From: NIOZ-UU13 sp035528395
Lineage (GTDB): Bacteria > Planctomycetota > Phycisphaerae > Sedimentisphaerales > Anaerobacaceae
Assembly: GCA_035528395.1 (NCBI GenBank)
Contig: DATKYR010000119.1
Location: 34,641-98,640 of the forward strand
Reading direction: 5' to 3'
DNA length: 64,000 nt
Below, in pieces: positions 42,600 through 50,369 of this stretch (the first letter of the stretch is position 1; every line of letters starts with the position of its first letter). A model generated the notes under the pieces. The model was given only the letters and a program-made list of their open reading frames with translations. It made no database searches and was not told where the DNA came from. The position numbers and the translations under genes were made by a program.

Positions 42600-44765
42600 T
42601 TATGTTTTTTCTGTTTTCTCTGTTTTTTCCGCTTTTTCCTTTTTATTTATCTCAACAAGAGCGGCTTTGCGGGAAAGTTTTAATCTGCCCTGGTCGTCGA
42701 TAGATATTAACTTTACCGATATCAAATCACCCATTTTGCAGACATCATCAACGTTCTTGACGTAACCATCGCTGAGCTCGCTGATGTGGCACAGGCCTTC
42801 GACACCGGGTATGATTTCAACAAATGCTCCAAAATCTTTTACAGAAACCACTTTTGACTGGTTGTAAATCCGTCCGACTTTAGGCGGCTGTGTAATCATC
42901 TCGATAATCTCTTTGGCCTTGAAGTGCCCGTCGCCGCCGAGACAGCTTATGTAAATAGTACCATCCTCTTCGACTTCGATGGTTGTGTCGGTTTGTTCCT
43001 GAATGCTCTTGATTACTTTGCCGCCCGGCCCGATTACCTTGCCAATAAACTCGGGGTCGATTTCAATGCTTATCAGCTTCGGTGCATAAACACTTAATTC
43101 AGGTTTGGGTTCGCTAATTGTCTGGGCCATAATCTTCAGAATCTCCAGCCGAGCCGTCTTTGCACGTTCCAACGCCTCGACCATAATATTATGCGCCAGA
43201 CCCTCAGCTTTTATATCAAGCTGTATCGCCGTAATACCGTCAACAGTGCCGGCAACTTTGAAATCCATTTCGCCGAAGTGGTCCTCTTCACCAGCAATAT
43301 CGGTCAGCAGCTCGTATCGGTTGTTTTCGTCGCTAATCATTCCTATCGATATGCCGGCGACGGGCTTTGTGATTGGAACGCCGGCGTCCATCAGAGCTAA
43401 TGTTCCGCCGCAGACCGAAGCCATTGAGCTGGAACCGTTCGATTCGGTAATGTCCGAGATTACCCTGATGGTATAAGCGAATTCATCGTCCGGTGGTCTT
43501 ACCTGCACCAATGCCTTTTCAGCGAGTGCGCCGTGCCCGATTTCTCTTCGGCCGGGGCCGCGCATTGGTCGGACCTCGCCCACAGAAAACGGCGGAAAAT
43601 TGTAATGCAGCGTAAAGTTTTGAGCATACTCATCCAATAAGCCGTCTATAATCTGCGCATCCCGGATAGTACCAAGCGTTACGCTCACCAGGGATTGCGT
43701 TTCCCCGCGTGTAAACAGTGCTGAGCCGTGAGTCCTGGGTAAGATACCTATTTCGCACTCAATTGGACGTATATCATTATAGCCTCTGCCATCGGACCTT
43801 TTGCCGCTTAACAGCAATTTCTTAATGACCTCGCCCTCTATCTTTTCAAGGATTCGTTTGACCATTGTCTTTTTGTATTTGGGAGCAGCTTCATTCTGTA
43901 ACTGCTGTTTATCCTCATCAGGACAGTATTGGGTCATAACCTGCTCACGTAATTCATCGATTGCCGTGTTACGCTCCTGCTTGCCTGGTGTTTGCTTGAA
44001 CTCGTATAGTTTATCTGATATCTGCGAACGAATTTCTGAAACGAGCTGCTCATCGGTTTCCCTAAGGGGGATTTCCTTTTCGACGCCGACCTTTTCGCGA
44101 AGCTCTTCGATCATTTCGCAAACCTGAGTAATTGTTTTTTGTGCTGTTGCTACAGCATCAGCGATAACCTTTTCCGACAGTTGCTTGGCGCCGACTTCAA
44201 TCATATTCATCGCTTCTTTGTGGCCGCCGAGGAGCAGGTTCAGGTCGCTCTCAGCAATCTGTTTATGCGTGGGATTGATTACGAATTCCCCGTTTACCCT
44301 GCCCAATCTACAGGCCCCAGTGGGCCCTAAGAACGGAATCTTGCTTATCGTAAGTGCCGCACTGGCACCTATCATTGCCAGGATGTCAGGGTCATTTTCC
44401 CTGTCCGCACTTAAAACATTCGCTGTGATCTGCACTTCCTGGAAGTAACCCTCTGGAAACAAGGGGCGAATTGGCCTGTCAATTTGTCTTGCTGTCAGGG
44501 TCTCTTTAGTGCTCGGCCTTCCCTCGCGTTTGATAAAACCGCCTGGAAATTTGCCTGCGGCACTATGTTTCTCGCGATATTCAACACTCAATGGGAAAAA
44601 ATCAATATCCTCAAATCTAGGCGGTGCCGTTACTGCGGCAACGAGCACGATTGTATCGCCGTATTGGACTACGACCGCCCCGTCTGCCTGTTTGGCAACT
44701 TTGCCGGTTTCGATGGATAAGGTTCGGTCACCGATTTGTCTTTCTACTCTACATACATCAAACAT
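42600..44765 (-). CDS. pnp: Polyribonucleotide nucleotidyltransferase (PNPase)
   Basis: Full-length 721-aa exoribonuclease that degrades RNA with phosphate. Two RNase PH domains are seen (VERQIGDRTLSIETGKVAKQADGAV and KRSDGRGYNDIRPIECEIGILPRTHGSALFTRGETQSL), with the second-domain active site features MDAGVPI and DAEGLAHNIM-type sequence, then a KH domain (GKVIGPGGKVIKSIQEQT) and a C-terminal S1 domain (VGRIYNQSKVVSVKDFGAFVEIIPGVEGLCHISEL). The tail is low-complexity Lys/Glu/Thr. It follows rpsO by about 100 bases, the usual arrangement. Confidence 0.98.
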   Translation of the reverse strand: MFDVCRVERQIGDRTLSIETGKVAKQADGAVVVQYGDTIVLVAAVTAPPRFEDIDFFPLSVEYREKHSAAGKFPGGFIKREGRPSTKETLTARQIDRPIRPLFPEGYFQEVQITANVLSADRENDPDILAMIGASAALTISKIPFLGPTGACRLGRVNGEFVINPTHKQIAESDLNLLLGGHKEAMNMIEVGAKQLSEKVIADAVATAQKTITQVCEMIEELREKVGVEKEIPLRETDEQLVSEIRSQISDKLYEFKQTPGKQERNTAIDELREQVMTQYCPDEDKQQLQNEAAPKYKKTMVKRILEKIEGEVIKKLLLSGKRSDGRGYNDIRPIECEIGILPRTHGSALFTRGETQSLVSVTLGTIRDAQIIDGLLDEYAQNFTLHYNFPPFSVGEVRPMRGPGRREIGHGALAEKALVQVRPPDDEFAYTIRVISDITESNGSSSMASVCGGTLALMDAGVPITKPVAGISIGMISDENNRYELLTDIAGEEDHFGEMDFKVAGTVDGITAIQLDIKAEGLAHNIMVEALERAKTARLEILKIMAQTISEPKPELSVYAPKLISIEIDPEFIGKVIGPGGKVIKSIQEQTDTTIEVEEDGTIYISCLGGDGHFKAKEIIEMITQPPKVGRIYNQSKVVSVKDFGAFVEIIPGVEGLCHISELSDGYVKNVDDVCKMGDLISVKLISIDDQGRLKLSRKAALVEINKKEKAEKTEKTEKT

Positions 44766-44867
44766 ATACTACCTCTTATATTACCTCTTTACTTATTTAC
44801 CTCTTTGGAATGTCCAGAAGTGAACCCCACACATAAGCGAGCAAGATATTTGTGTGCTTATGCTCAT

Positions 44868-45134
44868 TTATTTTCGTAAACCAAGCCGGGATATAATCTT
44901 CTGATATCGCTTGACATCTTTGTTGCTCACATATTTGAGTAACGCGGACCTGGTCCCGACCATTTTCAACAAACCACGTCTGGATGCGTGGTCTTTGCGA
45001 TGAGTCTTGAGATGCTCGGTAAGCTCGTTGATCTTGTTTGTCAACAGTGCAATCTGCACTTCGGGAGAGCCTGTATCCCCTTCGTGAGTCTCAAAATCAC
45101 CAATAATATTTTGTTTTTTCTGCTTTGTCAGCAT
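44868..45134 (-). CDS. rpsO: 30S ribosomal protein S15
   Basis: An 88-aa protein of the small subunit, full-length. The motif HEGDTGSPEVQIALLTNKINELTEHLKTHRKDHASRRGLLKMVGTRSALLKY spans residues 17-67 and is the standard S15 core that binds 16S rRNA. It stands directly before pnp, as in many bacteria. Upstream, from 45135 to 48794, lies a mobile-element-rich insertion that separates it from ruvX, so its promoter is close to the element. Confidence 0.98.
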   Translation of the reverse strand: MLTKQKKQNIIGDFETHEGDTGSPEVQIALLTNKINELTEHLKTHRKDHASRRGLLKMVGTRSALLKYVSNKDVKRYQKIISRLGLRK

Positions 45135-45248
45135 TTTTTGGATAAATCCTTTCTAACACACCTTTCAACATATTACAAAATACAAACTGAGGATTTTAAT
45201 CGAACATTATAATATTTGCAAGCCTTTTTCCTGACAGTATGATAAAAA

Positions 45249-45769
45249 GATTGGGTGTGGCCAGATTTTCCGGCAGGCGATTTCTTGGTTGTCAATACTC
45301 ATTTACAAGGTGCAATAAAACCACTTTTGTCATTGTGAGCGCCTGACCTGATTCTCAGCAAGTATGCAAAAGAAAATGTACCAGCAATGTCATTTCGAAG
45401 GAGTACCGCCCCAATTGAGCTTAAGCTCAGGCCTAATTGGTGCGAGGCAACTGTGGCAATCCCAAACCTCAAAATGCGAAAACCGTTTATTTTCTTATGA
45501 GGCCCCCGTCTTGCTTTTGCCAGCTACCTTGTCTTGCAACGATAGTCGCAGAGGCAAGCAAGAAAGCGGGGGGCCGTGGTAATCTCCGGCTTACGAACGA
45601 TTGAGATTGTACTGCTATGTGAAGTACCCGCTTCGTTTTTCGCAGTACTACTGCTGCCCAGAAGGGCTGCGCAGCGCGAGCTTCGCTTCGCTCGCAATGA
45701 CACAAAGTGCAATCCTATGCCAAAAAAGATGTTATGTGCTGCCGGCAAAATTAGCCACACCCGACAATC
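45249..45769. mobile_element. Non-autonomous element bounded by ~30-bp inverted repeats, carrying R2 copy 2
   Basis: The left end 45249-45276 (GATTGGGTGTGGCC..CCGGCAG) is the reverse complement of 45739-45769 (CTGCCGGC..GGCTAATT inverse) apart from two extra bases and three mismatches. Between them is the R2 element (45329-45585), in which a 60-base GTCTTGC..AAGCGGG block is inserted compared with copy 1, and an R1 fragment near 45655-45705. There is no transposase gene. A perfect target duplication was not found. Confidence 0.6.
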
Positions 45770-45990
45770 TTATATTTGGAAGGTCGTAGTCATTTGACTA
45801 CTACATTTGACTACTTTGTTGTCGAAAACAAATCATCCTATATAGTTGGAAGACTGTAGTCATTTGACTACTGCATTTGACTATTGTGTTGCCAAAACAA
45901 ATCATCCTATATAGTTGGAAGACCGTAGTCATTTGACTACTGCATTTGACTACTGTGTTGCCGAAAACAAATCATCCTATATATTTGAAC
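45770..45990. repeat. 70-bp tandem repeat, about 3 units
   Basis: Units begin at about 45771, 45841 and 45910 with a fourth partial start at 45980 (spacings 70, 69, 70). Each has (C)TATATAGTTGGAAG, a GTAGTCATTTGACTAC inverted repeat, a second CATTTGACTA, TGTGTTGCC, and AAAACAAATCATC. Units are near-identical over their full length, so this is not a CRISPR array. A single interrupted unit lies at 48598-48784. Confidence 0.85.
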
Positions 45991-46010
45991 CCGCGTTTCC
46001 CATGTAAACA

Positions 46011-46268
46011 GTGACAAATGAATTGAATTCTGATAGTATGGAGCTTATGGAGACCACTCAAGCCAGGTCGCTGAGGACGCTTCAAGTAAAACTGATAAAG
46101 ATTGGTGCCAAAGTAGTGAGGCATTCGAGATATGTGATTTTTCAGATGGCGGAGGTGCTGGTTTCAAAAGGATTGTTTCAGGAAATCCTTGAACGTGTCC
46201 ATCGATTGAAGCCTGTTCTCATTGGGTCTGTTTTGTATTTTGGAAATTTGAATTTCGATATTGTTTAG
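46011..46268 (+). pseudogene. Fragment of an IS1380-type transposase 3' end (copy A)
   Basis: Residues from about 46078 on (RTLQVKLIKIGAKVVRHSRYVIFQMAEVL) match the C-terminal end typical of IS1380-family transposases, with no catalytic part. Copy B at 47515-47674 has the same segment with a few changes. The DNA following the stop also matches between copies (46301-46445 and 47719-47865), so each copy is about 370 bases of an element's right part. This is a remnant. Confidence 0.7.
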
Positions 46269-46524
46269 AATTTAGATATTCGGATTTAGAATTTAACATT
46301 CTTAAGGTCTGTACAAAAGCTGAGATGGCAAAAAAGGCGAGACACAAACAACCATGTTTTCGTACAAATGTTCAACAAAGTGGCTTTGAAAGAGAAAATT
46401 CTTGGTAGTTCAAGGTGAATTTGGTAAGATTGCTGGTGTCGAACGGAGAAAAGTGCAGAAACGACCCGGCCTGTGAGTATGATAAGGCTGAATGCGTTAA
46501 TTTGACGTAGTAAAAGGCTACAAG

Positions 46525-47370
46525 ATGTGTGAGTTCTGTCTAAAACATGGCGAAGGGAAGAAGTGGTATTTGCAGACAAGGAACTATTCTGACGAGCTGT
46601 TGAGTGACATCCGTCGGCGTAGGATGATTGAAGAATTTTTCTCAAATCCTGACCGACTCACAAGAGGTATAGAGCATCTCAACCGCCTTGAGAAGACTCC
46701 TAAGTTTATAAGGAGTATGATTGGCCGCATTATTACCGGTCGGCAGAAGAAGACCCACTTTGGGCAAGTAGTGCCAATCGAGGAGATTGAAAAGATATTC
46801 GGGTTTGTCAGCTCTATCGTCCGTGTGGCTTGCATCTGTCGCCACGTTACATTGAACCAAGAAAAGCGCTACTGTTACGGGGTCAGCATGTCGCCCAATG
46901 GTGGGGAGTTAGCCAAGATCATGAGGGGCCTCGATAAGAGCTTTCTTGCGGGGCCGGATATGTCCGGACTGGAGACATTGAGCAAGGAAGAAGCTGTATC
47001 CGCTTTTCGAGATCACGAACGAGAAGGTTTGTGCCATACTGTTTGGACTTTTCAGTCGCCGTTCATCGGGGGAGTGTGCAACTGCGACCGTTCGGACTGC
47101 CTGGCTATGCGCTGCACGGTAACACATTCGATCCCGGTGATGTTTCGGGCCGAATATATTGCAGAAGTTGCCCCTGACGTGTGTATTGGTTGCCGGGAAT
47201 GCATGCGTGTCTGTCAATTCGGCGCTATTTTCTACAGCGCCTCAACCGGAAAGGTTGCCATCGACCAAAGGCGGTGTTATGGTTGTGGGATATGCCGTTC
47301 CCTGTGCAATAAGAACGCAATCCGGTTGAATGACCGTAACAGAGTGCCGGCCGCCGCGAATCTCTGGTAA
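46525..47370 (+). CDS. Cysteine-rich protein with two C-terminal [4Fe-4S] ferredoxin motifs
   Basis: A 281-aa protein. Two ferredoxin-type motifs are at Cys220-223-226-230 and Cys251-254-257-261. Extra cysteines precede them: Cys2 and 5 (CEFC), Cys103 and 105 (VACICRH), Cys170, and 185/187/192/197 (GGVCNCDRSDCLAMRC), so more clusters or metal sites are likely. Similar proteins with a helical N-terminus and terminal ferredoxin repeats are found in anaerobes, but I cannot name a function. It is flanked on both sides by IS1380-type fragments in the same direction, which suggests it arrived with, or was trapped by, mobile elements. The start has only a weak ribosome binding site. Confidence 0.75.
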   Translation: MCEFCLKHGEGKKWYLQTRNYSDELLSDIRRRRMIEEFFSNPDRLTRGIEHLNRLEKTPKFIRSMIGRIITGRQKKTHFGQVVPIEEIEKIFGFVSSIVRVACICRHVTLNQEKRYCYGVSMSPNGGELAKIMRGLDKSFLAGPDMSGLETLSKEEAVSAFRDHEREGLCHTVWTFQSPFIGGVCNCDRSDCLAMRCTVTHSIPVMFRAEYIAEVAPDVCIGCRECMRVCQFGAIFYSASTGKVAIDQRRCYGCGICRSLCNKNAIRLNDRNRVPAAANLW

Positions 47371-47959
47371 ATACGCCTTGAATTGGACACGGCTTTCGTG
47401 CCATGATTTCGTTGATAATCAGGTTCGGCTCCAACTATTTGCCCTGGCTTATAACCTCGGCAATTTCCTGAGACGTTTGGCTTTACCAAAGAGAGTAATG
47501 TAATGGTCACTGCGAACACTCAGGGTAAAACTGATTAAGATTGGTGCCAAGGTGATAAGGCATTCAAGGTATGTGATATTTCAGATGGCAGAGGTGTTGT
47601 TTTCAAAAAGGTTGTTTCAGGAAATCCTTGAACGTATCCATCGATTGAAGCCTGTGCCCATTGGGTACGGCTAATGATAAGAATTGCTGAAAAACTTGAA
47701 TTTATGAAAGTGAGGGCGGTCACGGTCTGTGCAAAAGTAGGTATTGGAAGAAAGGCGGGGCATAAATAAAAGTGTTTTCATGCATATTTTTAGTAAAACT
47801 GACTCGGAAAAGAAAATTCTTGGTAGCTCAAGGTAAGTTTTGTAAGGTTATTGATGCCGTTCAGAGAAGTATGCTTTTTAACCGTTTAAATGGGAAATGT
47901 CAGTTAGATTGTTACAACGTTTTCCAAATCAAACAACCGGACAGCAGTGATAAAAATTT
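47371..47959. other. 589-bp gap with the second IS1380-type fragment
   Basis: After about 140 bases without features, copy B of the transposase 3' end runs 47515-47674 followed by the shared tail to about 47865. The remaining 90 bases lead into the methyltransferase gene. Confidence 0.55.
47515..47674 (+). pseudogene. Fragment of an IS1380-type transposase 3' end (copy B)
   Basis: Encodes KLIKIGAKVIRHSRYVIFQM and the following ELFSKRLFQEILERIHRL-type end to the TAA at 47672-47674, nearly the same as copy A. Same strand and order, so A and B form direct repeats of about 370 bases, 1.4 kb apart. Confidence 0.7.
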
Positions 47960-48588
47960 ATGAGTGAATCATTACAAAAATCTGAAAAGAGAAATACACA
48001 ACTATTTGGAAATACAACGAATACCGTCTGTATTCTTCCGGCGAAGCATCGATAAAGAATCTTCGAATAATAAATTTACTTAGAAAATGTGGTGTAAAGA
48101 CCGTCCTTGATGCTGGTTGTGGATCGGGAAAACTCATGCGTGCTTTGATAGAAGAATGCGGTAACGAATTTTCTGTTCATGGATTTGATATTGCGGAAAA
48201 TTGTTTAGACCATTTTTTTGATAAGATAAAAAATGACATCCTAACTGTCGGAGTGTTGTGGAATAAAGAAGATTTTAACAAAAAATATGACGCAATAATT
48301 TGTTGCGATTTCCTTGAGCATATTCCAACAGAAAAAGTTGAATTAGTATTAGATAATTTTTACCGTTGCACAAAAAAATTTTGTTATCTCTCTATAGCAT
48401 TGCAACATGATTATTTTGGTCCCAAGATTATCGGAAAACCTCTTCATTTAACCGTCAAAGAACCAAATTGGTGGATCTCGAAAATTTTAAAAGCAGGATT
48501 TGATGATCCGCGATATGTTACGGAAAAGGATCGTAACGGGCATGAAATCTGGCTACATATATACCTTTTAAGTAGAGATCCGCATTAA
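47960..48588 (+). pseudogene. SAM-dependent methyltransferase with an apparent frameshift near its start
   Basis: A class I SAM-methyltransferase of about 210 codons. From about 48019 the frame gives EYRLYSSGEASIKN, then VLDAGCGSGKLM (motif I), CCDFLEHIPTEKVELVLDNF, and a C-terminus ending at 48588. This frame has no ATG until 48136, inside motif I, and is closed upstream at 47983. A second frame starting at ATG 47960 (MSESLQKSEKRNTQLFGN) ends in a stop at 48053. Joining the two by a one-base shift at about 48012-48022 restores a full protein. The sequence is AT-rich unlike its neighbours, pointing to transfer. It may be a pseudogene or a sequencing error. Confidence 0.75.
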
Positions 48589-48597
48589 ATTATCTCG

Positions 48598-48784
48598 GTT
48601 GAAAGGTCGTAGTCATTTGACTACTACTACTACTGGTCTGTCACACGATAAATGCGTAGTGGTTACTGGTAGGGTAGGGCTTTCGTCCTTCGCAGTAGCT
48701 CTGCTACGGAGAATGGATGCCCCACCAAGATGATGCTACTACATTTGACTATTGTGTTGCCAAATCAAATCATCCTATATATAC
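48598..48784. repeat. 70-bp repeat unit split by a ~105-bp insertion
   Basis: The left half (GAAAGGTCGTAGTCATTTGACTAC, up to about 48630) and right half (CTACATTTGACTATTGTGTTGCC to TCCTATATATA, from about 48736) together make one unit of the 70-bp repeat at 45770-45990. The intervening ACTACTGGTCTGTCACACG..GATGATGCTACTAC sequence contains GCAGTAGCTCTGCTACGG, a hairpin. This puts copies of the repeat at both ends of the 45.8-48.8 kb region. Confidence 0.75.
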
Positions 48785-48794
48785 AGAGGGTTGT

Positions 48795-49229
48795 TTATGG
48801 GGTATTTGTCCCGGCGGAGTTCCGGGGCGTTTTTTGTTCGAGGAAGGCCTCTAAGATTTCTGCGGCGGCAACGGCGTCGAGGCGTTTTCTTTTTTTCCCT
48901 CTCGTCAATTTGGCAGGAGTGAGCTTTTCTTCGGCACTAAAACTGCTTAGGCGTTCATCCTGGAAGTGAACAGGGATGTCCAGATAGTCTTTTAACTGCT
49001 CGGCGAACTTCAAGACAAGCCTGGTCTGGGCGCTTTCCGAGCCGGTCATATTCAAAGGCAGCCCTAACACAACGGCTTCGATATGTTCGGTCTCGATTAC
49101 CTCTGAAATCTTTTTTAGCAGTTCCTTTTGGCCCTCGATTACAGCAATGGGTGAGGCAATAGTCTCGCCGGAGTCACAGATTGCCAATCCGGTGCGTTTC
49201 GTGCCATGATCTATTGCGAGGTATCTCAT
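48795..49229 (-). CDS. ruvX: Putative Holliday junction resolvase RuvX (YqgF family)
   Basis: A 144-aa RNase H-fold protein. The N-terminal AIDHGTKRTGLAI motif has the first catalytic Asp, GLPLNMTGSESAQT is the middle block, and VHFQDERLSSFSAEE contains the Asp-Glu active-site pair. The family is needed for 16S rRNA 5' processing in some bacteria and is predicted to resolve Holliday junctions. Full-length, with a Pro/Asn/Thr tail. It lies 38 bases after the guanylyltransferase gene on the same strand. Confidence 0.92.
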   Translation of the reverse strand: MRYLAIDHGTKRTGLAICDSGETIASPIAVIEGQKELLKKISEVIETEHIEAVVLGLPLNMTGSESAQTRLVLKFAEQLKDYLDIPVHFQDERLSSFSAEEKLTPAKLTRGKKRKRLDAVAAAEILEAFLEQKTPRNSAGTNTP

Positions 49230-49267
49230 TTTTGTTGTGTATATATATTACGCTGCAAGCCATTATG

Positions 49268-50356
49268 TTACAGAAACTTTTCGCCGGCGTGCTGCTTTAT
49301 CAGCTCGAGCAGCTCTTTTAGTCTGTGGGTCTGGTCAATGTGGCATACAAGTGTGGCATCGGGGCTGTAGGCTACGACCATATTCTCCAGGCCGATAGCG
49401 GCAATTAGATGGCCCTTCTCTTCGGTAACGATAATGCTGTTCCTGCAATCAAGCAGCTCGCTCGCGCCGGCTACGACGGTGTTATTGTCTTTGTCCGAAC
49501 TGATAATATCAGCAAGTGCTGCGAAGGAACCCATATCGAGCCAGCGACAATCCAGCTTTATGGCATAGACTCTTTCAGCCTTTTCCATAACGGCGAAGTC
49601 GATGCTGATTTTGGGCAGCTTTACAAACCAGTCCCGGAGCGTTTGCTGCTGATTTGGACTGCCCCAGTCGGCTTGTATTCTGGCTAAAGGTTCGGTGGCC
49701 TCGGGTAGAAACTTTTGCAAATTAGCTAAGATTGTTTTGGCCTTCCAGACGAACATTCCGGAATTCCAGAAATATTGGCCGGTGTTGAGATATTCTTTCG
49801 CCTCTTTTTCGTCCGGTTTCTCTTTGAATGCCTCGACTGAATAAATTTTATTTTTGCAGCCAGGATGCTCAGAGGGGTTGGAACATTTTATATAACCAAG
49901 TAATGTGCTGGCGAAGGCCGGCTTAATGCCGAAAGTAATCATATTGTCCGGATTGTTATTCACAAAGACAAGGGCATCCTTGAGGGCCTGCTGCAGTATC
50001 TTGGGAGGCTTTATAATCTGGTCGGCTGTAACCACAGCTATTGTGGCCTCAGGGTCATATTTTGTCAGGACGGTTGAGACCAGCCCGATGGCGCCGGTCG
50101 TATCGCGAACAGCAGGCTCGGCTATGACATTATTAAAGGGCAGTTCAGAGAGGTTTTCACGAACCACATCTGCGTAGCCGGCGTTTGTAAGGACGATTAT
50201 GTTTCTCGTATCGAAAATCGGCGAGAGACGTTCAAAACAACGGCGAAGAAGGGTCTGGCCGTCGAGGAGTCGTAAAACCTGTTTGGGGCGTCTTTCCCGG
50301 CTGAGCGGCCATAATCTCCTGCCCGTGCCCCCTGCCATTATCACTGCGTAATCCAT
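49268..50356 (-). CDS. manC: Mannose-1-phosphate guanylyltransferase
   Basis: A 362-aa nucleotidyltransferase making GDP-mannose from GTP and mannose 1-phosphate. The signature MAGGTGRRLWPLSRERRPKQVLRL (about 8-31) is intact, followed by VTADQIIK, GIKPAFASTLLGYIKC, EKPDEKEAKEYL, FWNSGMFVWKA and a short left-handed helix end. There is no C-terminal cupin isomerase domain, so it is the single-function type. It supplies GDP-mannose for extracellular polysaccharide, lipopolysaccharide or fucose derivatives. It is 13 bases after pgi in a probable pgi-manC-ruvX operon. Confidence 0.93.
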   Translation of the reverse strand: MDYAVIMAGGTGRRLWPLSRERRPKQVLRLLDGQTLLRRCFERLSPIFDTRNIIVLTNAGYADVVRENLSELPFNNVIAEPAVRDTTGAIGLVSTVLTKYDPEATIAVVTADQIIKPPKILQQALKDALVFVNNNPDNMITFGIKPAFASTLLGYIKCSNPSEHPGCKNKIYSVEAFKEKPDEKEAKEYLNTGQYFWNSGMFVWKAKTILANLQKFLPEATEPLARIQADWGSPNQQQTLRDWFVKLPKISIDFAVMEKAERVYAIKLDCRWLDMGSFAALADIISSDKDNNTVVAGASELLDCRNSIIVTEEKGHLIAAIGLENMVVAYSPDATLVCHIDQTHRLKELLELIKQHAGEKFL

Positions 50357-50369
50357 TCTCCTGCTTCCT

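Noticed and set aside
45770..45990. Possible CRISPR array
   Set aside because: The units are near-identical over the full 70 bases, so there are no unique spacers, and no cas genes are in the window.
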